Shown: positions 8,561 to 19,960 of the stretch, in pieces
How the letters are laid out: each line of letters starts with the position of its first letter
Position numbering within the stretch: position 1 is the first letter of the stretch
Assembly (NCBI GenBank): GCA_921293015.1
Contig: OV121081.1
Location: 55,081,877 to 55,145,876 of the forward strand
Direction: 5' to 3'
Source: Phorcus lineatus
Lineage: Eukaryota; Mollusca; Gastropoda; Trochida; Trochidae
Length of the DNA stretch: 64,000 nt
Notes under the pieces: generated by a model
The model's input: only the letters and a program-made list of their open reading frames with translations
Databases searched by the model: none
Told to the model about the DNA's origin: nothing
Program-made: the position numbers and the translations under genes

Positions 8561-10750
8561 ATTATGCTCAATGAATGGCTTAAATTCAAATCGCTTAGAA
8601 ATAAAGTCATATCCTCAGTACGTAAAGCAAAAAAACAGCACACAGCTAGAATTGATTCTGCAATTAGTGAATCAATAGGTACAAAAACTTGGTGGAAACT
8701 TGTAAAGAATTATTTGCAAAATAAAGCAGCTAAGAGTACTTGTCATTCAATTATTGACGATGATATTCTGTACGACGATTTGGACGATGTTACAGAAATA
8801 ATGAATAGCTATTTCACTGGTCAGTCCCAAGTAAAAGATCCTGATGACGACCCCCCTCCCATATATGACCGTTGCGGTAGTACTCTGAATAGTATAATAT
8901 TGGAGAAGGGGGAAGTCAAGGATATCTTGCTATCTGTAGATACAACTAAAGCAACGGGCCCGGATAAAATTGGAAACAAAATATTAAAAATGTGTGCTAA
9001 CTCTTTAGCACCGATTCTAACTAAATTATTCAACCTGTCCTTAAAATTTTCGAAATTCCCTACGCCTTGGAAAGAGGCATATATAACCCCTATCCATAAA
9101 ACCGGTAACTTATACGATTGCTCAAATTATAGACCAGTAGCCTTAACAAGTTGTATAGCTAAAATTTTTGAAAAATGTATCTTTAAATATGTGAACAATT
9201 TTCTAAGAGACAATAACCTTCTCTCGAATTTACAATCCGGATTTACCCCTGGCGATTCTACAACTAATCAACTGACTTACCTATATGATTTCATAGCCAA
9301 AGCACTTGACGATGGTAAAGAAGTAAGGGCGGTATTCTGCGATGTTAGTAAAGCATTCGATAAAGTCTGGCATAAAGGCATACTGCAAAAATTGAAATCG
9401 TACGGAATTGAAGGTAGCTTATTAAAATGGTTTGAAAGTTATCTAAACGATAGAACCCAGAGGGTTGTTATCAATGGACACGCGTCAAACCCTCAACCTG
9501 TCTTGGCAGGCGTCCCTCAAGGTTCCGTTTTGGGACCTCTGTTGTTTATAATATACATTAATGATATTGTAGATGATATTGATAGTAACATCAGACTTTT
9601 CGCAGATGATACTTCTCTTTACGTTATAATTGACGACCCCGACAAAGCTGCCAACTGTTTGAATAATGACCTATTGCTAATTTCAAAGTGGGCGAAAAAG
9701 TGGAAAGTGTCATTTAATCCTAAAAAAACGAAATCAATTCAGTTTAGTAGAAAGATAAACCGAAACACTAAACCGAATCTCACAATGGACGGAGAAAGAA
9801 TTCAGGAAGTAGAACACTATAAGCATTTAGGTCTGACTCTTCAAAATAATTGTCACTGGGATATTCACATAAACTCGATTATCAATAAAGTTAGCCCTTT
9901 GATAAACTGCTTAAGGAGCCTAAAATATCGTTTATCACGAAAAAGTTTGGATATTATTTATAAATCTTTCATCTTGCCAACTTTTGACTATTGCAGCCAC
10001 ATTTGGGATAATTGCACCAAACAACAGTGCATTTTACTCGAAAACTTGAATCTAGACGCATTGAGATCAATTTGTGGAGCAGTCCGCGGGACAAGCCATA
10101 ACAGTATTTATGAAGAAACTAATCAAAAACCCCTATCGGAACGTAGAAATATATCTAAATTGACAACGTTCTACAAAATGAAGAATAATATCGCGCCTCA
10201 ATATCTATGTAATCTTCTACCTCCAATACCTAACAATAACTACTACCTCAGAGAAAATTCATCCGTCCGAACTATCAAATGTAGAACAGCGTTATATGCA
10301 AGATCGTTTTTACCTGAAACAATAAAACTGTGGAATTCCTTAACTCCTGACGTTCAAAGTATTGATACATTATCCGGTTTCAGAAATTCAGTTCAAGGAC
10401 CCGGCAATAAAACTTCTACTTTCGATCTTAACTATGGTCCACGAATTTGCCAGATCATCCACTCTCGCCTCAGGCTCCACTGTAGTGACTTGAACGCTGA
10501 TAAGTTCAACAGACATATCATCGAAAGCCCGGCCTGCTCCTGTGGTCACCCAGTCGAAAACGCTGTCCACTATTTCTTCACTTGCCATAAGTACATAGAA
10601 TTAAGACAGAAGTCATTCTTTTATCTGAAAGGATTTGGTATCAAAACGGTTCTGCGGGGATGCACATCGCTCTCATTAAGTGATTCCAATAGATTATTGA
10701 ACTCTATTCATCATTACATAATGAAATCAGATCGATTTGATATTTCATAA
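8543..10750 (+). CDS. LINE B: 5'-truncated reverse transcriptase ORF
   Basis: 735 codons from the first ATG, but similarity to LINE A starts only around 8580 (FKSLRNKVISSVRKAKK against FKVARNKVISEVRKAKR), so the true element is truncated there and has lost the endonuclease. The reverse transcriptase is complete: AVFCDVSKAFDKVWH, GVPQGSVLGPLLF, FADDTSLY (about 9598-9621), then a C-terminal knuckle CSCGHPVENAVHYFFTC. It is clearly the same family as LINE A but diverged. The 3' untranslated region follows to about 10965 and ends AATAAATATGTTTAAATC. It has no internal stop. Confidence 0.9.
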   Translation: MLIQIVIMLNEWLKFKSLRNKVISSVRKAKKQHTARIDSAISESIGTKTWWKLVKNYLQNKAAKSTCHSIIDDDILYDDLDDVTEIMNSYFTGQSQVKDPDDDPPPIYDRCGSTLNSIILEKGEVKDILLSVDTTKATGPDKIGNKILKMCANSLAPILTKLFNLSLKFSKFPTPWKEAYITPIHKTGNLYDCSNYRPVALTSCIAKIFEKCIFKYVNNFLRDNNLLSNLQSGFTPGDSTTNQLTYLYDFIAKALDDGKEVRAVFCDVSKAFDKVWHKGILQKLKSYGIEGSLLKWFESYLNDRTQRVVINGHASNPQPVLAGVPQGSVLGPLLFIIYINDIVDDIDSNIRLFADDTSLYVIIDDPDKAANCLNNDLLLISKWAKKWKVSFNPKKTKSIQFSRKINRNTKPNLTMDGERIQEVEHYKHLGLTLQNNCHWDIHINSIINKVSPLINCLRSLKYRLSRKSLDIIYKSFILPTFDYCSHIWDNCTKQQCILLENLNLDALRSICGAVRGTSHNSIYEETNQKPLSERRNISKLTTFYKMKNNIAPQYLCNLLPPIPNNNYYLRENSSVRTIKCRTALYARSFLPETIKLWNSLTPDVQSIDTLSGFRNSVQGPGNKTSTFDLNYGPRICQIIHSRLRLHCSDLNADKFNRHIIESPACSCGHPVENAVHYFFTCHKYIELRQKSFFYLKGFGIKTVLRGCTSLSLSDSNRLLNSIHHYIMKSDRFDIS

Positions 10751-11300
10751 TGACTGCCAAACAAGCGAAATGTTATTCATGCATAACTACTATCTATGAA
10801 GCTATGATTGCAATCAGATATGTGTCACTACCATAAAGTTGTATATATATATATTTTCTCATGTGTAATTGCTTCGGAGCGGCCTTAAAATAAGCACCTA
10901 GGAGCTTGTTGGCCAATCCATTCATGATTTGTACATTTTCATGAATAAATATGTTTAAATCAATTATGCTCAATTAACCTTACTTAAGTCAAATAAGCGA
11001 GAATGAAGAATTAAATTTCAGCGTAATTAACTTTTCAGATAATAAGTTTACTTTTCATAGTGAATTGTTATTTATTGATTTCTATATGCAAACCTTTTAC
11101 ACATATAAGAAATAGTTCTTACTTCTACATAAATAGTAACACCCTCCAAACAGTGTTATACGGGTTACCGCAAACTATGATTAATGGAAATCTAAAATCG
11201 CAGAATCGATATGCAAATTTAGTTTTCTACCTCCACATATTCACAATATGTGAATTGAACCCTCTACTAGTTAAAAAACACACAAAGACAAGCGCAATGC
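10751..11300. other. LINE B 3' tail and unassigned sequence
   Basis: To about 10965 this is the LINE B 3' untranslated region. From there to the start of the right array the DNA is AT-rich and no gene is visible. Open frames in this stretch lack any domain signature. Confidence 0.5.
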
Positions 11301-12830
11301 CCTTCACAATCTATACTCCCTCAGTTTGACGGTGATCGGAAAAAAAGTAACCGGAAAAAAAGTAACAGATTTTGCTAGGAAAAAAAGTAACAGTTTTTTT
11401 GTTTTTTTATTTGATAAGTTTAACAAAATATGACATAATGTACTAACAGTTCACATTTTCATCAAAGCATCTTCTGCAAATTATTGGCTGTTTCAAGTAG
11501 GGTTCTACTCTAACTCTGGGATAGCCGCCAAAGATTATGTTTCTTGGTAGAGTTTTTGTGTCGAATGTAATGATTACAGAGCGAGTGTTTCTGTCCTGGT
11601 TTTTTTTATCCTTTGTACTGTAATGATATTTATATTGTGGTTGTATTTGTTTGCTACTTCTCTAGCTTCTTCTAAATCTTCATCAGTAAGGTCCTGATCT
11701 ATTTTTATAACCCCTTTGGATTGTGTTTCCCAGTAGGGTGTGGCGAATTATGAGCCCTTCACAATCTGGGAATCGATCCCTATACTCAGTCAATTTGATT
11801 TATAGGCAAACCATGAGCCTTTCACAATCTGAAAATCAAACCATATACTCTAACAGTTTGACATAAACGCGAGCTATGAGCCCTTCACAATCTGAGAATA
11901 GACCCATCTACTCCGTCAATTTAACATATAAACGCGCTGTGAGCCCTTCACAATCTATGAATCGGCCTCTATACTCCCTCAGTTTCACAAAATGACGATA
12001 TCTGAGCCCTTCACAAATCTTCTATTTCCTCTCAGTTTGACATAAAAGCAAGCTGTGAGCCCTTCACAATCTGAGAATCGACCCTTATTCTCCGTCAGTT
12101 TGACATAAAGGCGCGCTGTGAGCCCTTCACAATCTAGGAATCGACCCCTATATTCCCTAAGTTTCACATAATGACGATATCTGAGCCCATCACAATCTGA
12201 GAATCGACTGCTATACCCTCTCAGTTTAGATAAAGATGAGCTATGAGCCTTCACAATCTGAGAATAGATCCCTATACTCCCTCAGTTTGACATATAGGCC
12301 CACTGTGAGCCCTTCACAATATAGGAATCGGCCCCTATATTCCCTAAGTTTCACATAATGACGATATCTGAGCCCATCACAATCTGTGAATCGACTGCTA
12401 TACCCTCTCAGTTTAAATAAAGGTGAGCTATGAGCCTTCACAATCTGAGAATCGACCCTTATACTCCGTCAGTTTGAGTTAAAGGCGAGCGGTGAATCGA
12501 TTCATATACTCCCTCAGTTTGACATATAGGCGAGCCCTGAGTCCTTCACAATCTAGGAATCGACCCCTATACTTCCTCAGTTTGACATATAGGCGAGATA
12601 TGAGCCCTTCACAATCTGGTAATTGACCCCTATATTCCCTTAGTTTCATATAATGACGATATCTGAGCTCTTCACAATCTGAGAATCGACTGCTATACCT
12701 CTCAGTTTAAATAAAGATGAGCTATGAGCGTTCACTATCTGAGAATCGATTCATATACTCCCTCAGTTTGACATATAGGCGAGCTGTCAGCCCTTCACAA
12801 TCTATGACTTGACAACTATTCTCCATCATT
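11300..12830 (-). repeat. right tandem array of the ~63-bp unit (inverted)
   Basis: The same unit as the left array in the opposite orientation (GAGCCCTTCACAATCT..GAATCGACCCCTATACTCC..TCAGTTTGACATATAGGCGAG). About 16-18 units lie between 11748 and 12815, plus part of one at 11300-11332 before an insertion. The inversion relative to 961-3260 is what makes the whole a foldback structure. Confidence 0.9.
11333..11745 (-). pseudogene. fragment of a LINE ORF1 (gag-like) in the right array
   Basis: On the minus strand a frame reads RSVIITFDTKTLPRNI, then GGYPRVRVEPYLKQP, IICRRCF and a stop at about 11440. This is the end of an RNA-binding fold running into the first CxxC of a CCHC knuckle, typical of non-LTR ORF1 proteins. 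An upstream piece in another frame reads LTDEDLEEAREVANKY, so there is a frameshift near 11590. The right flank of the fragment carries three copies of GGAAAAAAAGTAAC (11337-11395). The array resumes at 11748. Confidence 0.5.
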
Positions 12831-13066
12831 TGAATGCATACACAAATAAAAACCTAAAGAAACTAAACAATTCTCATTTTATAATGCAAGATGTACTACA
12901 AACAAGCAAATTCCCAGATTGTGATCATTCCCAGATTGTTCACGTCTCACAATCTGCAGATTGTTTAAACAATCTAGGAATGAAAAAAATTCCTAGATTG
13001 TTCGAACAATCTGCAGATTGTGAGCGAACAATCTGCAGATTGTGATCATTCCGAGATTGCACGGAA
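12830..13066 (-). repeat. right outer domain of the foldback element
   Basis: Contains AATTCCCAGATTGTGATC and CATTCCCAGATTGTTCAC (12909-12942), three ACAATCTGCAGATTGT palindromes (12949-12964, 13006-13021, 13028-13043) and paired AATCTAGGAAT / ATTCCTAGATT (12970-13000). It aligns inverted with 756-960 over nearly its full length, including the AT-rich spacer. Confidence 0.8.
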
Positions 13067-13133
13067 TATAATAACATACAATAATCACCTATCGTTCTAC
13101 TTATCATTGCTGGAAAGGACGTGATGAGTGTAC

Positions 13134-13244
13134 CTGATTCATCGCTCGCATGAAGACAGGATGGCGTGGATAGTACCTGACGTGTTACTGAAACTACGTC
13201 ATCATCAGTAATAGACAAGCTGCCGTCTGTTGTTACGCTGATGC
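13134..13244 (-). CDS. possible stalk exon of Ig receptor A
   Basis: Minus-strand acceptor AAACATCAG|GC and donor AATCAG|GTACAC bound a 111-nt open exon (phase 1 to phase 1) encoding ISVTTDGSLSITDDDVVSV followed by a Ser/Thr-rich segment ending ASDES. Both phases would let it sit between the last Ig exon of receptor A (ends phase 1 at 19812) and the membrane exon at 468-576 (starts phase 1). There is no counterpart in receptor B, and no domain match. It lies only 68 bp from the foldback element. It could be a chance open frame. Confidence 0.3.
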
Positions 13245-15785
13245 CTGATGTTTAAAGGAAAAACAGAAGAGGCTGTTTGCTTTCATTTGATAGGTAATTC
13301 ATGTAGTCACCGACTGAAACAGATGTTCAAGTTAGATGAACCCTCGCGAACGTGAATCATAAATGACGAGGTGTTCATTGACATGCACGAGTGTTCATCT
13401 TACTTGAACCCGAGGTCGTGATCAGTAACTAATTTACACACTAGCTAAACGCTAAGCCAATCCGCACACAAAAGGAAATGGATGTTAATACATATACAAT
13501 GTAATGCAAGTCTTTCTTTGTAACGTAATTTTGTCTAAATATATTTTGAAATTGCAACATTGACTTTTCTCTCGATTATTTCAGGGAGTTAACAATGACA
13601 TGTGGTTCTCGTGAACTCCGTAAACACAGCTGAAATGTTCAAGTTAGCGCAACAAAATGAATGGTCATTGTCAAATGACCCTAGTTTACAGGAAGCTTAT
13701 CACAATTTTAAAGTGTTTAGAAACATACATTAATACATATACTAAATAGTATTACACAAAGTTATTTTCTACTTAAGGCAATGAATAAAACTTGATAAAT
13801 TGGCCATAAAAATCAAATCCTGAAAATTCAACTTCCGTCGTCGAATGGTAAGTTTTCTTGGCCTGAAACCATTAGGTCACAGGTTCGAACCCGTCATTCG
13901 ATTTAACTCGAAAAGCACAGGCGCCAGACTCTAAATATACACATAAGCATTCATACCAATCTATATTTCATATGAAGAAGGTACGACGAAGTCATCCATC
14001 TTGGATGTCTCCCCTGCCTTGAAATGGAAACTGGGAGCGGTCTACGAACTTGATAAATAGCATTTGAGCCAAGAGACCATTTCCGGGAAATGAAGAGGTC
14101 CAAGAAGAATTTGTCCTGCATTCTTTATATGTAGATAGATATGGATACCTACATGTATGTTTAGAGTCTACGTTATCATGGTGACATTCTCTCCTCTAAG
14201 TCTGCACGAGTTACTTCCCTTCGCTAAAAGGAATATGTTTGTAATTTCGTGTTTTTGCGACACTGTGTGCACTTCCAAAAGAGAGCCTGACCTAACCTCT
14301 GTCATCTTCGCTCATATGGCCTTAAATTGCACTAGTCACAATCACTGGAAAATTTAAACCTTGCTGCCAGCCCGTAAAAATTCGTGTTCTGAGGACAGCG
14401 CTTTTCTGCGAAAAGTTGCAATTCGCATATGATTTCTTTTTTGACAATCGCGATATATGGCAGCAGCCTGGATGACAAGCACAGAAAAATTTGGTAAATG
14501 CGGCAAGGCCTATCAAAGCAAGTCATTGGGGCTGGGGAAAGTATACATTGTAGGCTATGCTTGGGAAGATGAACCTCTGTTTGAAAACGAGTATTTCTCG
14601 GGCTAGAATTCAAGCTGCCTGATTGGATGCATTCAAAGTTAGTTGTGTAATCAACGTCACCCTTCATGAGTAATCTTTCGAAAAGCCTCAATCACGTGTG
14701 TATGCTTTGGAAAAAAACTCAAATATGTACGATTGTGCACTTTGCTCTTTGAGTCTTCTTGACAAAGCACCGTCTTGTAATATAGAGACTGAACAATGGA
14801 ATAGACAAGCTTTCAGTGCAAGAAGTGTTTTAATTGGCTGCAATTGTTTGCAAGCTTTAGCCAGGGGAATCTGCCGGAATCCTGAGAAGTGATCGTATTC
14901 AAACAGAGGTTAGTCGAGGATATTATTACACGAGCTACCTCTGTTGGGAGAGAATGACCAAACCGAGGAAAACTACATATTAAAGAAAAATTCCATTTAT
15001 GCATTATGAACTGTATCCATTTGCTTAGGGAAGCGCACACAGCAGTGACAATATGTATATTTTTAATAAAAGACAAGCCATGATCATAAGAGCTGTAAGA
15101 ACAGGTCAATGTATATTTATTCAGTAATTAATTAGGTTTTTTTAATTAATGACTTTAATTCACACTGAGTTTGTTTTAAAAAGGATAGGCGTTTTAATTT
15201 GTCAAATGGTCTAAGGTCAGTCAAATGATGAATTATTTGTAAATAAGTGCATTTTCTATCAACACATTTTGGATCCTCTCGAAACCTATAGGAAGTATAG
15301 CCTGCGACTTTTTGGGGAGATATGACCTTCGTGAAACTTAAAAAAACTGTTCTACTAACCTTCCTTACTGAGATTCCCCCAGGCAACAAAAATGAGATAG
15401 CAACTCCACAATTTGCCTTTCATTATCACAAATAAAAACTTCACTACATGTATTTAGAATTTGAGATATTTAAGATTGAGTTGTTACGACGGTTCTATTA
15501 ATTTTCATTATTGAAAGAAGTTCACAAGGAATTATCAAAGATGAATAATGGTTTCGGTTTCGTGTGCTAGAAATGAAACCAATGTCGTGACAACACTTAA
15601 GTGTTATTTGTATAGTGTGTCTTAATACGAGGGAAGTCAATAAGTTCTCAGAATTGAGTATTGATACATCCCTGAAGACATCATCGGTGATATCAATATT
15701 GAGAAAGGCCATCTGACCGACAGTTTACAGACATAAACAACCCTTCTTGATAATTTACTTGATATTTACAGCCTGTTGAACACAG
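13245..15785. other. non-coding stretch with dispersed repeats
   Basis: No exon with convincing splice sites is seen. A tRNA-like/SINE piece lies at 13825-13935. GAGTTACTTCCCTT at about 14208 echoes 247. Open frames at 14.2-15.7 kb lack domain signatures. Confidence 0.4.
13825..13935 (+). repeat. tRNA-derived SINE-like fragment
   Basis: CGTCGAATGGTAAG resembles a Pol III A box and GGTTCGAACCC at about 13881 is a consensus B box, spaced as in tRNA. The T-arm does not pair properly and no full cloverleaf forms, so it is not a functional tRNA. It is followed by CACAGGCGCCAGACTCTAAAT (one base longer than a unit also found at 28988 as CACAGGCGCCAGACTCTGAA), so that segment is dispersed. Confidence 0.4.
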
Positions 15786-16330
15786 GTACCCTCCTGTAAT
15801 GATTGAAAGTTCTAAAACTGGGTATCATGCGGTTATCAAGTTTCTCTCGAAAGAAGGGGTGAATGCGACCGACATACATAAACGTATGACCAATGTGTAT
15901 GGGAAAGAAGCCCCTCAATATTCTAACATAGCAAAATGGTCAGCTGAGTTTAAGCAGGGTCGCAGCTCCTTGGACGATGACCAACGGTCAAGAAGGCCAT
16001 TTGAAGCCATTACAGATAATATGGCTGCACGGGTCCAGGATCTAATCATGTCCGATTGTAGAATAATGGTGGACGGCTGTTTTTCAACAACATGGCTTTG
16101 AGCGACTTGACCATCCCCCTACAGTCCAGATCTGGCCTAGAACAACTAGTATCTGTTTTGCAATTTGAAATCACACTTGCATAGTATAAGCTTTGGCGAT
16201 GATGATAAACTCAAGGCAGCTACTGATGAGTGGCTGAAGGGCCAGTCAGAAGAATTCTACCACAAAAAGAAAAATTGTCAAAGTGCATCGACGTCCAGGG
16301 AGATAATATTAAAAAAATAAAATCATTATT
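15785..16330 (+). pseudogene. internally deleted mariner transposase
   Basis: The N-terminal part is clear: an open frame from 15799 encodes VIKFLSKEGVNATDIHKRM, then KWSAEFKQGRSSLDDD and RPFEAITDN, the HTH DNA-binding region of mariner transposases. After VMD-like MSDCRIMVD (about 16071) the sequence jumps to the C-terminal block: HGFERLDHPPYSPDLA-like remnants (16092-16140) and KLKAATDEWLKGQSEEF (about 16211-16257). The middle, with the first catalytic aspartate, is missing. A related copy lies at 39290-39790, with the same upstream GAACACAGGTA at both. Confidence 0.8.
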
Positions 16331-19300
16331 ACAATCATTGGCTTCTGTTATATATGCACATTCTCTTAACTTATTGACTTCCCCTTCGTATCCCTGGACA
16401 GTTTCTGTAACTTAAATTTCCTGATTTAAACCTTTTGATCTGGAGTGGAACAGCCACAAGTGAAATATTCATGTTTCTACATGTACTTGCGAGAGGAGGT
16501 AAACTAAATATTTGTCACGAAATGAAATACATCTTTTTTATCATATGAAATTATCTGTGTTTTATGTCCATATTGACCTTTTAAAGGTCTATTTGCGACC
16601 TGAGAAAGCTGATACCATAATTGTAAGAGACGTCTTATCATTGTTCTGATGTCGTCATTCGAGTACAATAACATCTATTATCGCCACTCAGTAGAGTGAG
16701 GACAAAAGGGCTTGATAAAAGGTTTATTTCATTGATAGAACAGATTATGTTACTCTTAATGGTATAATAACGCAATCATTGGTTCAATTATTATGTGGCA
16801 ATATAGAGAGTGCGATGCAGAAAAAAAGAAATTCCTCTCTAATACCTTTCAGCGTCCATGCTCGCTTGCTTCAACACACTACATCACAATGCTAATTTTT
16901 GGTGAACAACAACCAACCTTCTGCTGCGGTATGATATTAAAGTGACACAGAGTATGTTTTTGGATTTTTTATGTTCCAAAAATAAGAGCCAAATTACCAT
17001 ATGTCCTCAAGTTAGTTCAAATCGCCTACCTAACTCGAGTGTATATCTCCCAATTTCCCAAATTGTGATATTTTTATGTTTTCCATGATAAAAGAAAAAC
17101 GGCAATTTAAATGTTAGGATGTCGAAATTCTGCGTACATTTTACATGTATATTAGTTAAATGTCCTAATCAATACTACCAATCCAGTTTTACATTTCTGT
17201 CTGCTGTAAATAAGTTTCCAAAATTACGTTTCAGTCATTGACGCGCGTCATTGTCCGGTTTTCGATCACAAATCGAGACTTTAACCTGTTTGTTGTCACT
17301 ATACTGAACTTATAAGCACTAAGATGCTAATTTTTGGAAACAACAATCACTTCTCGATAAAATAACACCATTTATGAAGTTTGGCATATTTGACTCCAAC
17401 AACATACTCTGTGGCCCTTTAATATATTTATGAGACATCTCTGCACACTGTTAATGAAACTGGGTGACCGAAATCAGACTAAACTAAATGCTTTTACAAT
17501 AAAACTACTTGTGGCATAATTTATTATGTTCATTGTCATACTTTGGTGAGGAGACACAGAAGACCATTTATCCTTTGTAGGGTCTTATTTGTACAACAAA
17601 TTTACAATACGTACCTAGCATTGCTTGATACAACTTTTAGAATTCAACAAACAAGATAAAAAGAGTTTTCCTCAACAAAGAGCTTTATTTAAAGTAAGCT
17701 TTAGAAATTGTGAGATAGCTGATAAATCTGCTCTAGTATTATTTTCATTAAAGGGCTAGTCTCTCCTTTGACATACAAGTTACAGTATGACTGAGAAAAA
17801 ATTGACCAACTCTCAAGGGTGAAAAGAAAAACATTATTGCCTCATTTCTTGTTTAACTTGTTTAACAAGCCAAATTTCCACTTACATGTACATTGTTGTG
17901 GAAATTTGGTTAGATTTCACTTTAAAATCAAATCATAAAATAAAATAATTTTAAGATTTCCTTATTCGACTGTTAATCATTCTTTCTTTTTGACAAATAG
18001 TTTCGATGCTGTCGTTTTTCCGTCTTTCTTTTGGTTGCGTATTCCTTCAGTTTATCGCACCAGTTCGCTCAAGGAACCTGAAATAGAGAATCCTGCATAT
18101 TAATAAGGAAATGTTGAATATACCAATTAATATTTACGAATCAAATTCCTGTTGACAAAATATCAAAGTTTCTTAAAAATGGCCGCCAGTGGCTTTTTAC
18201 ATGATACTTGATTACTTCCTCTATGGCTTTGGATGATAATGATAATAACAATGATAATGGTAATGAGATGCGTTGACCCTTAGAAGAAAATACATTTGAC
18301 ATAAACTAATGTTTATTGGGGGAAATATTTAAGAAACACATCCGTCAAAAGTGTGCCTCTAACCCTACATGAATTAATGGGAAAAAATAATCACTCACCT
18401 AAAACAGGCAAGGAAGATGAGGTGGGGGAGATACGCCGTGTTTACGTGTGTATCACAGGCGCCTGAGATGGAGGCAGCTTCTGCAGTTGAAGAACATGGA
18501 TAAGTAGTTGGATGGGGTGTTTTGAGGAGTAGGGAGAACTTTAACGGAAGGGTCTTTATATGACCAAGCTAGTTACCATTATGATTGTTCGCACCTTGCT
18601 TGGTCCTACCACAAATCTTTTGAACGAATGCAGCATATCTGTTGGTGAGTTTTTATTTTGTGATGTGAATGGTTTGATACATTGGTTAAATACATTATTA
18701 CATTAACTAACATTGCAATTTGCATTGCTTAAAGTTACTATTGCTTGCGTTTCAGATATCGTTATATATTTTCTTATGATTACAAAACAAACTTTCAAAT
18801 CTCCATTTCTGTCATACGTGTATTGTTCCTTGATTTCATAATAAATTAATTTTCACGATAGGAAGGTGCCAAGTCACGTCACAACACTGCATTGTACAAG
18901 GTATGAATTGGCTGGATATTCGAATCAAAAAACATTTTTCAAAATTGACATCTGTCATTATGATAACCAGTTATAATATGAGTCCTGAGTCATACCTTCC
19001 TGAAGAAACGTTAGGTCAAATAAGCTCACAACTGCCAATAGAGTCCCTTTGAAGTATATAAAGGAGTTCGTACATATTCATAACATCGATTGACTATTTT
19101 AAGCTTCGCTGAGGATATTCACCGAGGATATTCTATTGTAAAGACGTTTTAAGAAGTGAAACTATGTGTTTTGTTGATTAGTTAACATCATTTCACTTAC
19201 GGGTGTAGTTATAGAGCCAAATAAGTTGGAGAGATACGGCAAGGTTGAAAGTTGCGAAAGAATGTACCTTCAGCCGGTGGATTATTAACTGTAGAAGGAT

Positions 19301-19811
19301 AGGGCAGGGTTGTCCTGGTCTTAAGAGACTGTGAGCTCGTACTGTGTGATGTGACAGGACTGATGGTCAGGGCTTGGGATAACAGAAACGTGGATAGGTC
19401 AGATATGTTTTACAGAATTTTTTTGCAGTAACAGTAACAAGACATAGATATGAAATCGAATAGAGAGAATATAAGATATTAATTCTTTAAAAGAAATACT
19501 GAGTCTTACTATCTTGCACTTGAAGCATTTTTAAGATGAAAATTGTAATTTTAGTGCCAAATAAGCAACTACAATATTCGTCAATATTGATGATATAGCG
19601 AAATTGTCTTTAATTTTTTTTTTTTAAAGTAAATCTTCTCACCGGGAGTTAAAATGAATTCTGTTGCATAAGGATGATATCTTGATTATAGGAGTCCGTT
19701 TTGGTTTTTTATTCGAAGATTTGAAGGCTATTCTTTATTCGCATTTCAAAATTTAAAAAGTTATGGAATTTTCAAATTAGATGACCACAAGGTTGATATA
19801 CTGAAACTCAC
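16331..19811. other. intronic or intergenic, mostly unassigned
   Basis: Holds a MITE (16941-17418), a 12-bp perfect inverted repeat CCAAATTTCCAC/GTGGAAATTTGG at 17873-17912, and a GATAAT-rich patch at 18225-18265. Two open stretches with plausible splice signals on the minus strand (about 18400-18482 and 19205-19390) were considered but are too weak to call. If 468-576 is the membrane exon of receptor A, this is that gene's intron. Confidence 0.4.
16941..17418. mobile_element. MITE flanked by TTAA (copy 1)
   Basis: Starts AGTGACACAGAGTATGTT and ends with the inverted form (reverse complement AGGGCCACAGAGTATGTT), about 24 bp with 3 mismatches, and is bounded by TTAA on both sides (16937-16940, 17419-17422). 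It has no coding capacity. A second diverged copy is at 30144-30601. TTAA duplication with short inverted repeats is typical of piggyBac-type non-autonomous elements; no transposase of that type is in the window. Confidence 0.75.
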
Positions 19812-19960
19812 GTATACGAGTCAGAATCATGGTGCCTTTAGCCTGGCCCGCTGTGTTCTTGCCCTCACAAGTGTAGTTTCCTTGGCCACTGGAGGACACT
19901 GCCTCTACATCTTCAGCTATTACCTTCCCTTGGTAGTACCATGTGACCTCGGGTATTGGT
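19812..19960 (-). CDS. receptor A exon 5: second half of Ig domain 2
   Basis: Acceptor TACTTAG|ACC, donor ATAC|GTGAGT, 149 nt. Encodes PIPEVTWYYQGK ... GNYTCEGKNTAGQA ... MILTRI, the W strand and the YxC of a C2/I-type Ig fold. Ends in phase 1. Confidence 0.85.

Larger units (their letters stand above)
756..13066. mobile_element. giant foldback-like element with composite inverted repeats
   Basis: The two ends are inverted copies of one another: an outer block of palindromes, an AT-rich single-copy spacer (GCATTATAAAATGAGAATT on one side, TCATTATAAAATGTGAATT on the other), then a tandem array of a roughly 63-bp unit. This architecture is that of foldback elements such as Drosophila FB and sea-urchin TU: long inverted repeats built of subrepeats. 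The centre holds LINE copies (LINE A, LINE B, fragments) but no recognisable DNA transposase. I could not find a target-site duplication: flanks at about 745-755 and 13067-13080 do not match. Alternative: an inverted duplication of a satellite locus later invaded by LINEs. Confidence 0.6.

Noticed and set aside
756-13066. CRISPR-like array
   Set aside because: The repeats are 63-bp units without unique spacers, diverged throughout, and in a eukaryotic context.
18400-18482. Minus-strand open stretch with CTGCAG acceptor and GTGAGT donor, phase 1 to 2, as an alternative membrane exon for receptor A
   Set aside because: The hydrophobic part is only about 13 residues, no basic stop-transfer residues follow, and 468-576 is a better membrane segment. 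Kept only as a possibility.
19205-19390. Ser/Thr/Pro-rich minus-strand frame ending in a stop, a possible terminal exon of receptor A
   Set aside because: No clear acceptor, no similarity to the tail of receptor B and no membrane exon between it and exon 5.
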